From Castor canadensis (taxonomy: Eukaryota > Chordata > Mammalia > Rodentia > Castoridae): 64,000 nt of DNA. Both the position numbers and the translations under genes were made by a program. The stretch is taken from contig NC_133399.1 of the NCBI RefSeq assembly GCF_047511655.1, forward strand, positions 1,615,333 to 1,679,332. Reading direction: 5' to 3'. Below the pieces are notes generated by a model that was given only the letters and a program-made list of their open reading frames with translations, was not told where the DNA came from and ran no database searches. This document shows, one piece after another, positions 1 through 11,455 of this stretch (positions are counted from its first letter, which is position 1; each line of letters starts with the position of its first letter).

Positions 1-2
1 GT

Positions 3-2648
3 AGAATCAGGAATGCAAAAGGGGAGATAACAACAAACACCATGGAAGTACAGGAAATCATCAGAGACTACTTTGAGAACCTATATTCAAATAAATTTGA
101 AAATCTAAAAGAAATGGACAGATTTCTAGATACATATGATCATCCAAAACTGAACGAAGAGGAAATTAATCACCTGAATAGATCTATAACACAAAATGAA
201 ATTGAAGCAGCAATCAAGAGTCTCCCCAAAAAGAAAAGTCCAGGACCTGATGGATTCTCTGCTGAATTCTATCAGACCTTTAAAGAAGAACTGATACCAA
301 CCCTCCTTAAACTGTTCCATGAAATAGAAAGGGAAGGAAAACTGCCAAACACATTTTATGAAGCCACTATTACACTTATCCCAAAACCAGGCAAAGACAC
401 CTCCAAAAAGGAGAACTATAGGCCAATCTCCTTAATGAACATTGATGCAAAAATCCTCAACAAAATAATGGCAAATCGAATTCAGCAACACATCAAAAAG
501 ATTATTCACCATGACCAGGTAGGCTTCATCCCAGGGATGCAGGGGTGGTTCAACATATGAAAATCAATAAACGTAATAAACCACATTAACAGAAGCAAAG
601 ACAAAAACCACTTGATCATCTCAATAGATGCAGAAAAAGCCTTTGATAAGATCCAACATCATTTCATGATAAAAGCTCTAAGAAAACTAGGAATAGAAGG
701 AAAGTTCCTCAACATTATAAAAGCTATATATGACAAACCTACAGCCAGCATTATACTTAATGGAGAAAAATTAAAACCATTCCCTCTAAAATCAGGAACC
801 AGACAAGGATGCCCACTATCTCCACTCCTATTCAACATAGTACTGGAATTCCTAGCCAGAGCAATTAGGCAAGAAGAAGGAAGAAAAGGAACACAAATAT
901 TTAAAGAAACTGTCAAAATATCCCTATTTGCAGACGACATGATCCTATACCTTAAAGACCCAAAAAACTCTACTCAGAAGCTTCTAGACATCATCAATAG
1001 CTATAGCAAGGTAGCAGGATATAAAATCAACATAGAAAAATCATTAGCATTTCTATACACTAACAATGAGCAAACGGAAAAAGAATGTATGAAAACAATT
1101 CCATTTACAATAGCCTCAAACAAAATCAAATACCTAGGTGTAAACCTAACAAAAGATGTGAAAGACCTCTACAAGGAAAACTGTACACTTCTGAAGAAAG
1201 AGATTGAGGAAGACTATAGAAAGTGGAGAGATCTCCCATGCTCATGGATTGGTAGAATCAACATAGTAAAAATGTCTATACTCCCAAAAGTAATCTACAT
1301 GTTTAATGCAGTTCCCATCAAAATTCCAATGACATTCATCAAAGAGATTGAAAAATCTACTGTTAAATTTATATGGAAACACAAGAGGCCACGAATAGCC
1401 AAGGCAATACTCAATCAAAAGAACAATGCAGGAGGTATCACAATACCTGACTTCAAACTATATTACAAAGCAATAATAATAAAAACAGCATGGTACTGGC
1501 ACAAAAACAGACATGAAGACCAGTGGAACAGAATAGAGGACCCAGATATGAAGACACACAACTATAAGCAACTTATCTTTGACAAAGGAGCTAAAAATAT
1601 ACGATGGAGAAATAGCAGCCTCTTCAACAAAAACTGCTGGGAAAACTGGTTAGCAGTCTGCAAAAAACTGAAACTAGATCCATGTATATCACCCTATACC
1701 AAGATTAACTCAAAATGGATCAAGGATCTTAATATCAGACCCCAAACTCTTAAGTTGATACAAGAAAGAGTAGGAAATACTCTGGAGTTAGTAGGTATAG
1801 GTAAGAACTTTCTCAATGAAACCCCAGCAGCACAGCAACTAAGAGATAGCATAGATAAATGGGACCTCATAAAACTAAAAAGCTTCTGTTCATCAAAAGA
1901 AATGGTCTCTAAACTGAAGAGAACACCCACAGAGTGGGAGAAAATATTTGCCAACTATACATCAGACAAAGGACTGATAACCAGAATATACAGGGAACTT
2001 AAAAAACTAAATTCTCCCAAAACTAATGAACCAATAAAGAAATGGGCAGGTGAACTAAACAGAACTTTCTCAAAAGAAGAAATTCAAATGGCCAGAAAAC
2101 ACATGAAAAAATGCTCATCATCTCTAGCAATAAAGGAAATGCAAATTAAAACCACACTAAGATTCCACCTCACCCCTGTTAGAATAGCCATCATCAGCAA
2201 CACCACCAACAACAGGTGTTGGCGAGGATGCGGGGAAAAAGGAACCCTCTTACACTGTTGGTGGGAATGTAGACTAGTACAACCACTCTGGAAAAAAATT
2301 TGGAGGCTACTTAAAAAGCTGGACATCGATCTACCATTTGATCCAGCAATACCACTCTTGGGGATATACCCAAAAGACTGTTACTCCAGAGGCACCTGCA
2401 CATCCATGTTTATTGCGGCACTATTCACAATAGCCAAGTTATGGAAACAGCCAAGATGCCCCAGCACTGACGAATGGATTAAGAAAATGTGGTATCTATA
2501 CACAATGGAATTTTATGCAGCCATGAAGAAGAACGAAATGTTATCATTCGCTGGTAAATGGATGGAATTGGAGAACATCATTCTGAGTGAGGTTAGCCTG
2601 GCTCAAAAGACCAAAAATCGTATGTTCTCCCTCATATGTGGACCTTAG
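3..2648 (+). pseudogene. L1 ORF2 fragment (reverse transcriptase), one in-frame stop
   Basis: ORF2 encodes the L1 endonuclease/reverse transcriptase, the enzyme of target-primed reverse transcription. The endonuclease half is absent because the window starts inside ORF2. The frame is open from position 3 to the natural stop at 2646-2648 except for a TGA at 558-560. There the related copy at 18400 reads CGA (Arg), so this is a CpG transition. Visible landmarks are the SPGPDGF motif near 240, the [12 protein letters not shown] motif near 625, and the catalytic FADD motif near 930. The C-terminal region with spaced cysteines lies near 2200-2290. Apart from the stop and the missing 5' part this copy is well preserved, implying recent insertion. 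It is a fossil of a selfish element and not a host gene. Confidence 0.93.
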
Positions 2649-3024
2649 ATCAAGGGCAAACACAACAAGGGGATTGGACTATGAGGACATGATAAAAGCG
2701 AGAGCACACAAGGGAGGGGTGAGGATAGGTAAGACACCTAAAAAACTAGCTAGCATTTGTTGCCCTTAATGCAGAGAAACTAAAGCAGATACCTTAAAGC
2801 AACTGAGGCCAATAGGAAAAGGGGACCAGGAACTAGAGAAAAGGTTAGATCAAAAGAATTAACCTAGAAGGTAACACCCACGCACAGGAAATCAATGTGA
2901 GTCAATGCCCTGTATAGCTATCCTTATCTCAACCAGCAAAACCCCTTGTTCCTTCCTATTATTGCTTATACTCTCTCTACAACAAAATTAGAGATAAGGG
3001 CAAAATAGTTTCTGCTGGGTATTG

Positions 3025-3083
3025 AGGGGGGGAGCGGGAGGGGGTGGAGTGGGTGGTAAGGGAGGGGGTGGGGGCAGGGGGGA
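3025..3083 (+). other. Guanine-rich tract in the 3' UTR of L1 no. 1
   Basis: Many runs of three to seven G occur in about 60 bases just before the A-rich tail. Such tracts, able in principle to form G-quadruplexes, are a known recurring feature of mammalian L1 3' UTRs. Equivalent but differently arranged tracts occur at 6889-6956 and 20884-20921 in the other two L1 3' ends. Confidence 0.8.
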
Positions 3084-3221
3084 GAAATAAACCAAGCCTT
3101 GTATGCACATATGAATAATAAAAGAAAAATGAAAAAAAAATAAATATCACTAGTGCTATTATTACAAGCTAGAAAATACTTAATTGAACACAGTACAGGG
3201 ACAACAACAACACCAAGGGCT

Positions 3222-4388
3222 ATGACAGGAAGACAGAAAAAACAGGGAAATCAGTTTCCCCACAGCAAAAAATTAGTACAGGAACCAGAGGGAAATGAAG
3301 AAAACAGGTACTCACATCCAGACTCCAACAAAATGAAGATAAACTATGCCAAAGAACCCAATGAGGCCCACAAGAACAATCTAAAAGAAGACATACTACA
3401 GGTACTGAATGAGAATTTTATAGAGATGATACTGGATAGGTTCAACCAAATGTACAGGAGACACTCAAGAAATTCCAAGACAACAAAAATAGAGAATTTG
3501 AAAAAGCACAAGAAGAAATAAAGGAAACCATAGAAGCACTGTATAAACACCAAAGTGAAACAGAGAACACAATTAATAAACAGATAAATGAACTCAGGAC
3601 AAAAACAGACAACATTAAAGAGTAAATGACCCAGGATATGGAAAACCTCAGAAAAAAGAATGAAACAGAATTGCAAAACAAAATGGAAGGCCAATCCAGC
3701 AGAATAGAAAAAACAGAAGACAGAATCTCAGAACTCTAAGATGAAATGGTAATTAAAGGAAAAACTGAAGACCTATTAATTAAACAACTCAAGACCTGTG
3801 AAAAGAAAATGCAAGAATTCACCAACTCCATCAAAAGGCCAAACTTGAGAATCATGGGCATCAAAGAAGGAGAAGAGGTGCAAGCAATGGGAATGCATAA
3901 TATATTCAATAAAATAATAACAGAAAATTTCCCAAATCTAGACAAAGATATTCCCATACAGATGCAAGAGGCCTCCAGGACACCAAACAGACCAGATCAA
4001 AATAGAACTACCCCACAACATATCATCATTAAAACAACAAGTTCAGAAACTAGGGAAAGAATATTGAAGGCTGTAAGAGAGAAAAAACAAGTAACATACA
4101 AAGGTAAACCCATCAAAATCACAGCAGACTTTTCAACAGAAACATTAAAAGCAAGAAGAGATTGGGGAGAGATCTTCCAGGCACTGAATGAAAATAACTT
4201 CAACCCTAGGATATTCTACCCAGCAAAGCTATCATTCAAAATAGATGGAGCAATAAAAGTCTTCCATGATAAGCAGAAACTAAAACAATATGTGACCACA
4301 AAGCCACCACTACAAAATATTCTTCAAGGGATTCTGCACACAAAAAGTGAAACCCAACTTAACCATGAAAAGACAGGCAGCACCAAAC
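3222..4388 (+). pseudogene. L1 ORF1 (RNA-binding chaperone), broken
   Basis: ORF1 protein is the L1 nucleic-acid chaperone, with a coiled coil, an RRM-like domain and a C-terminal domain. The ATG at 3222 matches the ORF1 start of L1 no. 3. The lysine/glutamate-rich coiled-coil part reads until a frameshift near 3448 (one base missing in an A run), which gives a stop by 3521. A further TAA lies near 3623. The second half reads openly from 3746, including a region rich in R, E and K followed by the conserved 'INPRILYPAKLSFK'-like block near 4200. The final residues are replaced by the deletion junction into ORF2. It cannot make a full product. Confidence 0.88.
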
Positions 4389-6512
4389 AAAGTCAGCTTC
4401 ATCCCTGGAATGCAGGGGTGGTTCAACATACGAAAATCAATAAACGTCATAAACCACATTAACAGAAGCAAAGACAAAAACCACTTGTTCATCTCAATAG
4501 ATGCAGAAAAAGCCTTTGATAAGATCCAACATCATTTCATGATAAAAGCACTAAGAAAACTAGGAATAGAAGGAAAATACCTCATTATAAAAGCTATATG
4601 TGATAAACCTACAGCCAGCAATATACTTAATGGTGAAAAAATGAAACCATTCCCTCTAAAATCAGGAAGTAGACAAGGATGCCCACTATCTCCACTCCTA
4701 TTCAACATAGTACTGGAATTCCTAGCCAGAGCAATTAGGCAAGAAGAATGAATAAAAGGAATACAAATAGGTAAAGAAACTGTCAAAATATCCCTATTTG
4801 CAGAGGACATGATCCTATACCTTAAAGACCCAAAAAACTCTACTCAGAAGCTTCTAGACATCATCAATAGCTACAGCAAGGTAGCAGGACATAAAATCAA
4901 CATACAAAAATCATTAGCATTTCTATACACTAACAATGAGCAAACGGAAAAAGAATATATGAAAACAATTCCATTTACAATAGCCTCAAAAAAATCAAAT
5001 ACCTAGGTGTAAACCTAACAAAATATGTGAATGACCTCCACAAGGAAAACTATATACTTCTGAAGAAAGAGATTGAGGAAGACTATAGAAAGTGGAGAGA
5101 TCTCCCATGCTCATGGATTGGTAGAATCAACATAGTAAAAATGTCTTTACTCCCTAAAGTAGTCTACATGTTTAATGGAATTCCCATCAAAATTCCAATG
5201 ACATTCATTAAAGAGATTGAAAAATCTACTGTGAAATTTATATGGAAACACAAGAGGCCACGAATAGCCAAGGCAATACTCAGTCAAAAGAACAATGCTG
5301 GAGGTATCACGATACCTGACTTCAAACTATATTACAAAGCAGTAGCAATAAAAACAGCATGGTACTGGCACAAAAACAGACATGAAGACCAGTGGAACAG
5401 AATAGAGGACCCAGATATGAAGACACACAACTATAACCAACTTGTCTTTGACAAAGGAGCTAAAATTATACGATGGAAAAATAGCAGCCTCTTCAACAAA
5501 AACTGCTGGGAAAACTGGTTAGCAGTCTGCAAAAAACTGAAACTAGATCCATGTATATCACCCTATACCAAGATTAACTCACAATGGATCAAGGATCTTA
5601 ATATCAGACCACAAACTCTAAAGTCTATACAGGAAAGAGTAGGAAATACTCTGGAGTTAGTAGGTATAGGTAAGAACTTTCTCAATGAAATCCCAGCAGC
5701 ACAACAACTAAGAGATAGCATAGATAAATGAGACTTCATAAAACTAAAAAGCTTCTGTTCATCAAAAGAAATGGTCTCTAAACTGAAGAGAACACCCAGA
5801 GTGGGAGGAAATATTTGCCAGCTACATATCAAAGGACTGCTAACCAGAATTTATAGGGAACTTAAAAAACTAAATTCTCCCAAAAACTAATGAACCAATA
5901 AAGAATTGGGCAAGTGAACTAAACAGAACTTTCTCAAAAAAAGAAATTCAAATGGCCAAAAAACACTTGAAAAAATGCTCACCATCTCTAGCAATAAAGG
6001 AAATGCAAATTAAAACCATGCTAAGATTCCACCTCACCCCTGTTAGAATAGCCATCATCAGCAACACCACCAACAACAGGTGTTGGCGAGGATGTGGGGA
6101 GAAAGGAACCCTCTTACACTGTTGTTGGGAATGTAAACTAGTACAACCACTCTGGAAAAAAATTTGGAGGCTACTTAAAAAGCTGGACATCGATCTACCA
6201 TTTGATCCAGCAATACCACTCTTGGGGATATACCCAAAAGACTGTTACTCCAGAGGCACCTGCACATCCATGTTTATTGCGGCACTATTCACAATAGCCA
6301 AGTTATGGAAACAGCCAAGATGCCCCACCACCGACGAATGGATTAAGAAAATGTGGTATCTATACACAATGGAATTCTATGCAGCCATGAAGAAGAACGA
6401 AATGTTATCATTCGCTGGTAAATGGATGGAATTGGAGAACATCATTCTGAGTGAGGTTAGCCTGGCCCAAAAGACCAAAAATTGTATATTCTCCCTCATA
6501 TGTGGACATTAG
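4389..6512 (+). pseudogene. L1 ORF2, 3' two-thirds without endonuclease, multiply broken
   Basis: This remnant of the L1 reverse transcriptase starts at a deletion junction within the RT domain. Landmarks include the [11 protein letters not shown] block near 4495 and the cysteine-rich C-terminus near 6070-6140. A TGA at 4749-4751 replaces a glycine codon. The catalytic FADD motif reads FAED near 4795-4810, so an essential aspartate is changed. Frameshifts lie near 4990 and between 5730 and 5950. The normal ORF2 end is at 6510-6512. Confidence 0.88.
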
Positions 6513-7313
6513 ATCAAGGGCAAACACAACAAAGCGATTGGACCTTGAGCACATGATAAAAGCGAGAGCACACAAGGAGGGGGTGAGGATAGGTAAGACA
6601 CCTAAAAAACTAGCTAGCATTTGTTGCCCTCAACGCAGAGAAACTAAAGCAGATACCTTAAAAGCAACTGAGGCCAATAGGAGAAGGGGACCAGGAACTA
6701 GAGAAAAGGTTAGATCAAAAAGAATTAACCTAGAAGGTAACACCCACGCACAGGAAATCAATGTGAGTCAATGCCCTGTATAGCTATCCTTATCTCAACC
6801 AGCAAAAACCCTTGTCCCTTCCTGTTATTGCTTATACTCTCTCTTCAACAAAATTAGAAATAAGGGCAAAATAGTTTCTGCTGGGTATTGAGGGGGTGGG
6901 TGGGATTGTTAGGGGGCAGAGTGGGTGGTAAGGGAGGGGGTGGGGCAGGGGGGAGAAATGACCCAAGCATTGTATGCACATATGAATAATAAAAATTTTT
7001 TAAAAATAATAATTTCCCAATGGAAAAAAAAGAAAGAAGGTGAGAACACCCTCCATCATTTACTTGTGGCTCACCTGATTTCAAGAATTATGCAGCTTCA
7101 TAGGAACAACTCTCTTATTCAGGGAATACAAGATTTTGTTGAGTTCTATAGATCTACATTATTTAAAGTGCATATTATAGCCTAGAATGTTGAATATTGG
7201 GGAGTATTAATTATGTTCATAAAATGTTTTCATCAGTTATTGAGTAATGAATTCTATAAAAATTTTATCCAGTTCGCTGATGGGCATGTTGAGTTATCTA
7301 TCATTATTTTCTG

Positions 7314-7465
7314 ATTTTTTTTTTTTTGGTTGGACCGGGCTTTGAATTCAGGATTTATGTTTGCAAAGCTAATTCTGTATCTCTTAAGCCACAATGCCAG
7401 TCTTTTTGCTTATTTTTGGAGATGGGATTTCATGAACTATTTGCCCTTCACCAAGAATATTGACA
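7314..7465 (-). mobile_element. SINE, tRNA-like head plus body
   Basis: A poly-T start followed by the reversed head (tttgaattcagga...cttaagccacaatgcc) and the body (gagatgggatttcatgaactatttgccc) shows a minus-strand SINE of the family common in this window. It recurs in the duplicate at 21287-21436. Confidence 0.75.
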
Positions 7466-7495
7466 CATAAAAGTAGACGAATCCTTGAGAAAAGA

Positions 7496-7577
7496 AATGA
7501 CTAGCTTGGTGGAAGGGCAATTGCCTACCATGAGCAAGCCATAGGTTCCATTTCCAGCACTAGAAAAAAAAACAATC
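7496..7577 (+). mobile_element. Short tRNA-derived SINE (ID-like)
   Basis: A monomeric element reads 'agcttggtggaagggcaattgcc...gttccatttccagcacta' and ends in an A-rich tail. The arrangement resembles rodent ID-type elements derived from a tRNA. A copy is at 21468-21550 in the duplicated segment. Confidence 0.7.
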
Positions 7578-7802
7578 TAAACAAATTGAAACAAAAAAAG
7601 AAATGAAATAAATGAATTCAATTTTTCAAATAACACTACAAGAAGAACAGGATACTTTCATTATCCTTATTGGTTTCTTCCTACTGTTGCTTTCCCTACT
7701 TCAAACCAGCAAATGGATAACTAAGATCTCTTTCCAACAATGGTTACTTCAACTTCCAACTTAAAAGATCATTATAATACACAATACAGAAGGAAGGAAG
7801 AA

Positions 7803-8024
7803 CTTGGATCCTGGTGGCTCACACCTGTCATCCTAGCTACTTGGTAGGCTGAGGTCAGGAGGATCATGGTTTGAGGCCACCCTGTGCAAATAGTTATGGA
7901 GACCATATCTCCAAATAACTAGAGAAAAATAAATGAGATATGTCTCCAGTGGTAGGGCATCTTCTTTGAAAGGAAAGCCCTGTGTTTAAATCCCAGTCCC
8001 ACCCCCCCAAAAATGAAAAAAACA
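7803..8024 (+). mobile_element. Composite SINE, nearly full length
   Basis: The left part (ctggtggctcacacctgtca... cctagctacttgg...aggatcatggtttgag) is followed by a tRNA-like right part (ccagtggtagggcatc...tttaaatcccagtccc) and an A-rich end. This is the commonest SINE structure in the window. It is also present at 21774-21990 in the duplicate. Confidence 0.85.
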
Positions 8025-9246
8025 GAAAAAAGATCTTTCTCTTTCATATTAATTTACTGGATTATTTTATGTGGCTTACTAAGTTTATTAGGGCTATGAT
8101 GTCACTCATTTACACCGTATTCCACAACTACTCATCAACATAGATTTGGTCATATAATTTTGAGTAGGAGCAGTGATTACAGAATTTTGAGATGAAATGA
8201 AGCCCCTGTTCTACTCTAAGGACCTGAACCTACTAATTCCTGTAGTTATAGAAACCAATACTCTTTGGCTTCATCTATGGCATGATGCATTCAATGAACT
8301 GCTATCATCACAGAGGCCAGTGACTCATGGTCTTGATTGTCAGATCAACATAAAACTCCACATCAATCTGTCCTACAGCTGTGTAGATTGTTTATGATTC
8401 TAATTCTATAGACTTCCTTGAGTATGCTGTAGCACTAATAAAACCTATACATAGGTTTCAGTTCATACTCTTAATAACTCTCTATCAATATGACACCTAG
8501 TGCCCCACCAAACCAAGTATATCATGTAGTATACCCAACCCTTGACCATTAGCAGAAGCCCTTTTTGCCTCACTACTGATAACTGCTCTAGTAATATTCC
8601 ACTCTCACTCCTGTCTTAAATTTAATAAACAACTAAGTAAAAATATATGAGCAGATGCAAGGTTCTGTGTAAGAATGAACATGTCAAGACCATACAAAAA
8701 TATGATCAAAAAGGATTATGCTATGGCATAGTTTTATCTATCTTCCAATTTTTTTAATTTGGAGGGTTCTGTGAGTCTTCTACCCACCCATAGATGAGGA
8801 TGGTGCAGTCCCCACACATGGACTAGGTGGGTGTTGACCACTTACAGACATTCATCCTCTTAATGCTCTACAGCTTCAATTACTTAACCCTTCAGTCTAC
8901 CTAATCTCTGGAAGTTCAATTACATGCCACAATTTAATAGAAGGAAATCATAAACATATAAAGCAAGGCATTCTTATTATAACCTTTCTAGGTGCCTGCT
9001 TTATACTTGTCCATGATGCAGAAGACCTCTAAACATCACTCAGCATTTTTAATATTATTCCTGGTTTATCATTTTTCCTGCAACAGGGTTGCATGACTGC
9101 TTCCCATTATTGATTCAAAATTCTTGATATTTTTTCTATGCCATCTGAAATATCACTATATAGGTAGTCATCACTTTGGATTTGAAGTTGCTGCATGATT
9201 TTGACATTTTCTTGAGGTAGTCTGTATTATCACAGACTATTCATTT

Positions 9247-9445
9247 ATTTATTTTTTGTGATACTTGGACTTGAACTCAGGGCCCACAACTTGAGCCACT
9301 CCACCAGCCCTTTTTGAGGTGGTTTTTATGGAGATAGGGTCTTGCAAACTATTTGCCCTTGCTGGCTTCAAACTGCAATTTTCATGATCTCCGTGTACTG
9401 AGTAGCTAGGATTACAGGCATGAGCCACCGGTGTGTGGCGTTCTG
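9247..9445 (-). mobile_element. Composite SINE, intact in copy 1 of the duplication
   Basis: The reversed composite SINE runs from a T-rich start through 'cttggacttgaactcagggcc' to 'ggattacaggcatgagccacc'. Its counterpart at 22762-22938 lacks the T-rich end. This shows that the 471-base difference between the duplicates is a deletion in copy 2 and not an insertion in copy 1. Confidence 0.85.
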
Positions 9446-9784
9446 CCTCTCCTTACACATGTATATTCAGTGCTGAGGATCCTACTCTCTTAGTATTTAT
9501 CAGATGACTTGCCTTGCCATCATACAGCTTTAGAAAAATCCAAAAGAGATAATGAGCACGCGTTAACTTTCTCAACAAGTATCCTGCTTTTATTTATTAC
9601 TTCACATTTTGATTGTCACAATTGAACATTTATACAGAAAACAAGTCCCTCAATGGCATATCAGTCTGTGAAACCAATATGACTAAAATTAGCTGCCAAA
9701 TTTTTAAATACTATTACATTCCAACCATTTGTTCTAGAAATTGAACTCTGAATGTACCTACCACGAGCTTCACAAACAAGCATT

Positions 9785-9905
9785 CCTTTTTCAGTTTTTG
9801 GGCAGAGTCTTGCTATGTATCCGAGGCTTTGTTCAAACTCACGCCTATGGCTTGTGTCAGCCTCAGTCTCATGAGTCTCCTATCTCAACCATACTAGTCC
9901 TGAAG
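9785..9905 (-). mobile_element. B1-like (7SL-derived) SINE fragment
   Basis: The stretch 'gagtcttgctatgtatccgagg...ttcaaactcacgcc...cagcctcagtctcatgag' matches the reversed pattern of B1/Alu-type elements. It is diverged, and it has a duplicate near 23290-23400. Confidence 0.6.
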
Positions 9906-10261
9906 TAGGAGGCAAGGGACACCAGGTCCAGATATTATCTTTCTCCTTGATTCATCTTAATGTTTTCCTGGTTAACTGTCTTAATAATGCATGCTTCTTT
10001 CCTAATTCTCATTTTTACATGTTCTTGTAGTAAAATTTATCCTTTTCATAGCTTTTGTGATTGTGATAATACAGAATATTTTATCCAACAGCAGAGTATA
10101 CATCCTTCAAGATGTATACATCCTTTGAGTTGTCAAATTAGAAGATTAAAGAAGAATGATGGGTGGGGTGAATTCAACTATGGTATATTGTAAGAACTTT
10201 CATAAATGTCACAATATACTCCTGGTACAACAATAATAAAAAAAGAAAAAAGAACAGGATA

Positions 10262-10345
10262 AAGGGCTGGCAGAGTGGTTCACGTGGTAGAACATGGGCC
10301 TATCAAGTGTGAAGCCTTGAATTTGAACCACAGTTACACAATAAA
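10262..10345 (+). mobile_element. tRNA-like SINE fragment
   Basis: 'gggctggcagagtggttcacgtggtagaac...aagccttgaatttgaaccacag' is the right-hand, tRNA-like half of the local SINE family. Confidence 0.7.
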
Positions 10346-11211
10346 ACAAGAAGAGAACAACAAAAATACCATACAAAGAAATATTCAACATCGGGGATAA
10401 TGAACACAAACAAGATATAATCAAACAAAAATCCTGTTTAATACTAGACAAAATTAAGTGATTTTTGTCATTCCAACTTCTGACAAACCACAGAATAAAT
10501 AAGCACGTATCCAGGAAAGATCAAGTGATAAATTCATATACCACCAAATTTTCCTAACGAAATCTTATTTCATTGAAGTATCCATAAAAGAAATTTCCCA
10601 ATTTTGTACAAAAGTTTATAAAACTTGCATCCTAAGGCAGCATTTCATCATTAAATTCTTACAGGCAAGTTGGGATAAAAAATTCCTAACTTCTTAAATA
10701 AACTGCAGTTTTACAGAAAAGAAAGATTCTATAAAGGGAACAAAAGGGAAGCCACTCCAAGAAGCAGCCAATTGACTCTACACTACATGAGGAGAAGGTT
10801 GTACACATTTTAAAACTTAGAGACCACTGTCTGTGTGCAGGTGCAACCCATGGTGGCTCACTGCCAGGAAGGGAGAGAGAAAACCTAAAAAAAAAAAAAA
10901 AACCAGGAAATTTCACTCTGGGGCCTCCACACACACTACTTTCCATCCTTCCACTATGAAAGGGCTCACTACTACACAGGTTCATTGGGAAAGCTGCCAA
11001 ACTCTCATCCAGAGCCAATTCAGTATTCAGAGCTGTGCTCTTTTCCTGGCATTGCTAAATCCAAATGAATTCACCAACACCAATGGGTATCCCATATTTT
11101 AATTCTGAGGACAGTGTGCAATGCAGAGCTGTAGACCCTCAATAAATTTAGCACTGAGTCAGAACTCACTCCTGTCCTGCATGTGCTTGTTCTGTATGGT
11201 CACTTTTCCCC

Positions 11212-11455
11212 ATTTTTTTTGTGTGTGGTACTGGGGTTTGAATCCAGAGCCTCACACATGCTAGGTAGGAGCTCTACCATGTGAGCCACTCCACCAGGGC
11301 TTCTTTGTGTTCAGTATTTTTGAGATAGGTTCTTGCAAACTATTTCCTCAGGGCTCACTATTTTCCCAGGCCTGGCTTCAAACCATGATCCTCCTGTTCT
11401 CTACTTTCAGGAAGACAGGATTGCAGGTGTGAGTCACTTGTGCAGAGCACCATTT
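11212..11455 (-). mobile_element. Composite SINE inside arm A
   Basis: A reversed composite SINE: 'tactggggtttgaatccagagcc...ctctaccatgtgagccactcc' followed by the body ending 'ggattgcaggtgtgagtcac'. Its partner in the inverted arm is at 41217-41435, so the SINE inserted before the duplication. Confidence 0.85.

Larger units (their letters stand above)
1..3139 (+). mobile_element. LINE-1 element no. 1, 3' portion (ORF2 and 3' UTR)
   Basis: This is the 3' part of an L1 retrotransposon; the 5' part lies outside the window. It contains most of the reverse-transcriptase half of ORF2, the C-terminal cysteine-rich region, a 3' UTR with a long guanine-rich tract at 3025-3083, and an A-rich tail with AATAAA-like signals ending near 3139. 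It is very close in sequence to the nearly full-length L1 at 13794-20980, which suggests the same young subfamily. Its tail runs directly into a second L1, so no target-site duplication can be read here. Confidence 0.95.
3140..7007 (+). mobile_element. LINE-1 element no. 2, 5'-truncated and internally deleted
   Basis: Homology to the L1 at 13794-20980 begins just upstream of ORF1, so nearly all of the 5' UTR is missing. It runs through ORF1 to about 4388 and then jumps into the middle of the ORF2 reverse-transcriptase region. About 1.8 kb of L1 is missing there, covering the end of ORF1, the spacer, the whole endonuclease and the start of the RT. From there it continues to the 3' UTR and tail. 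The 5' end abuts the A-rich tail of L1 no. 1 with no unique DNA between, which suggests either insertion into that tail or a joint event. Downstream, at 7008, lies the segment that also follows the L1 ending at 20980. Confidence 0.93.
7008..10113. repeat. Segmental duplication unit D7, copy 1 of 2
   Basis: This non-coding segment recurs in direct orientation at 20981-23610. By eye the two differ at about one base in a hundred in the parts compared, plus small indels. The shared region starts directly after the A-rich tail of an L1 in both places and ends at the word ccttcaagat. Copy 1 holds 471 bases (8793-9263) that copy 2 lacks. It contains at least five SINEs, described separately, and no convincing exon. 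Confidence 0.92.

Noticed and set aside
659-2326. Several 80-93 codon minus-strand frames in the L1 ORF2 region
   Set aside because: Shadows of ORF2. The same antisense frames recur in all L1 copies.
9247-9445. tRNA gene possibility at SINE heads, here and at other SINEs
   Set aside because: The box-B-like sequences belong to repeated SINE heads, with no complete cloverleaf that I can draw.
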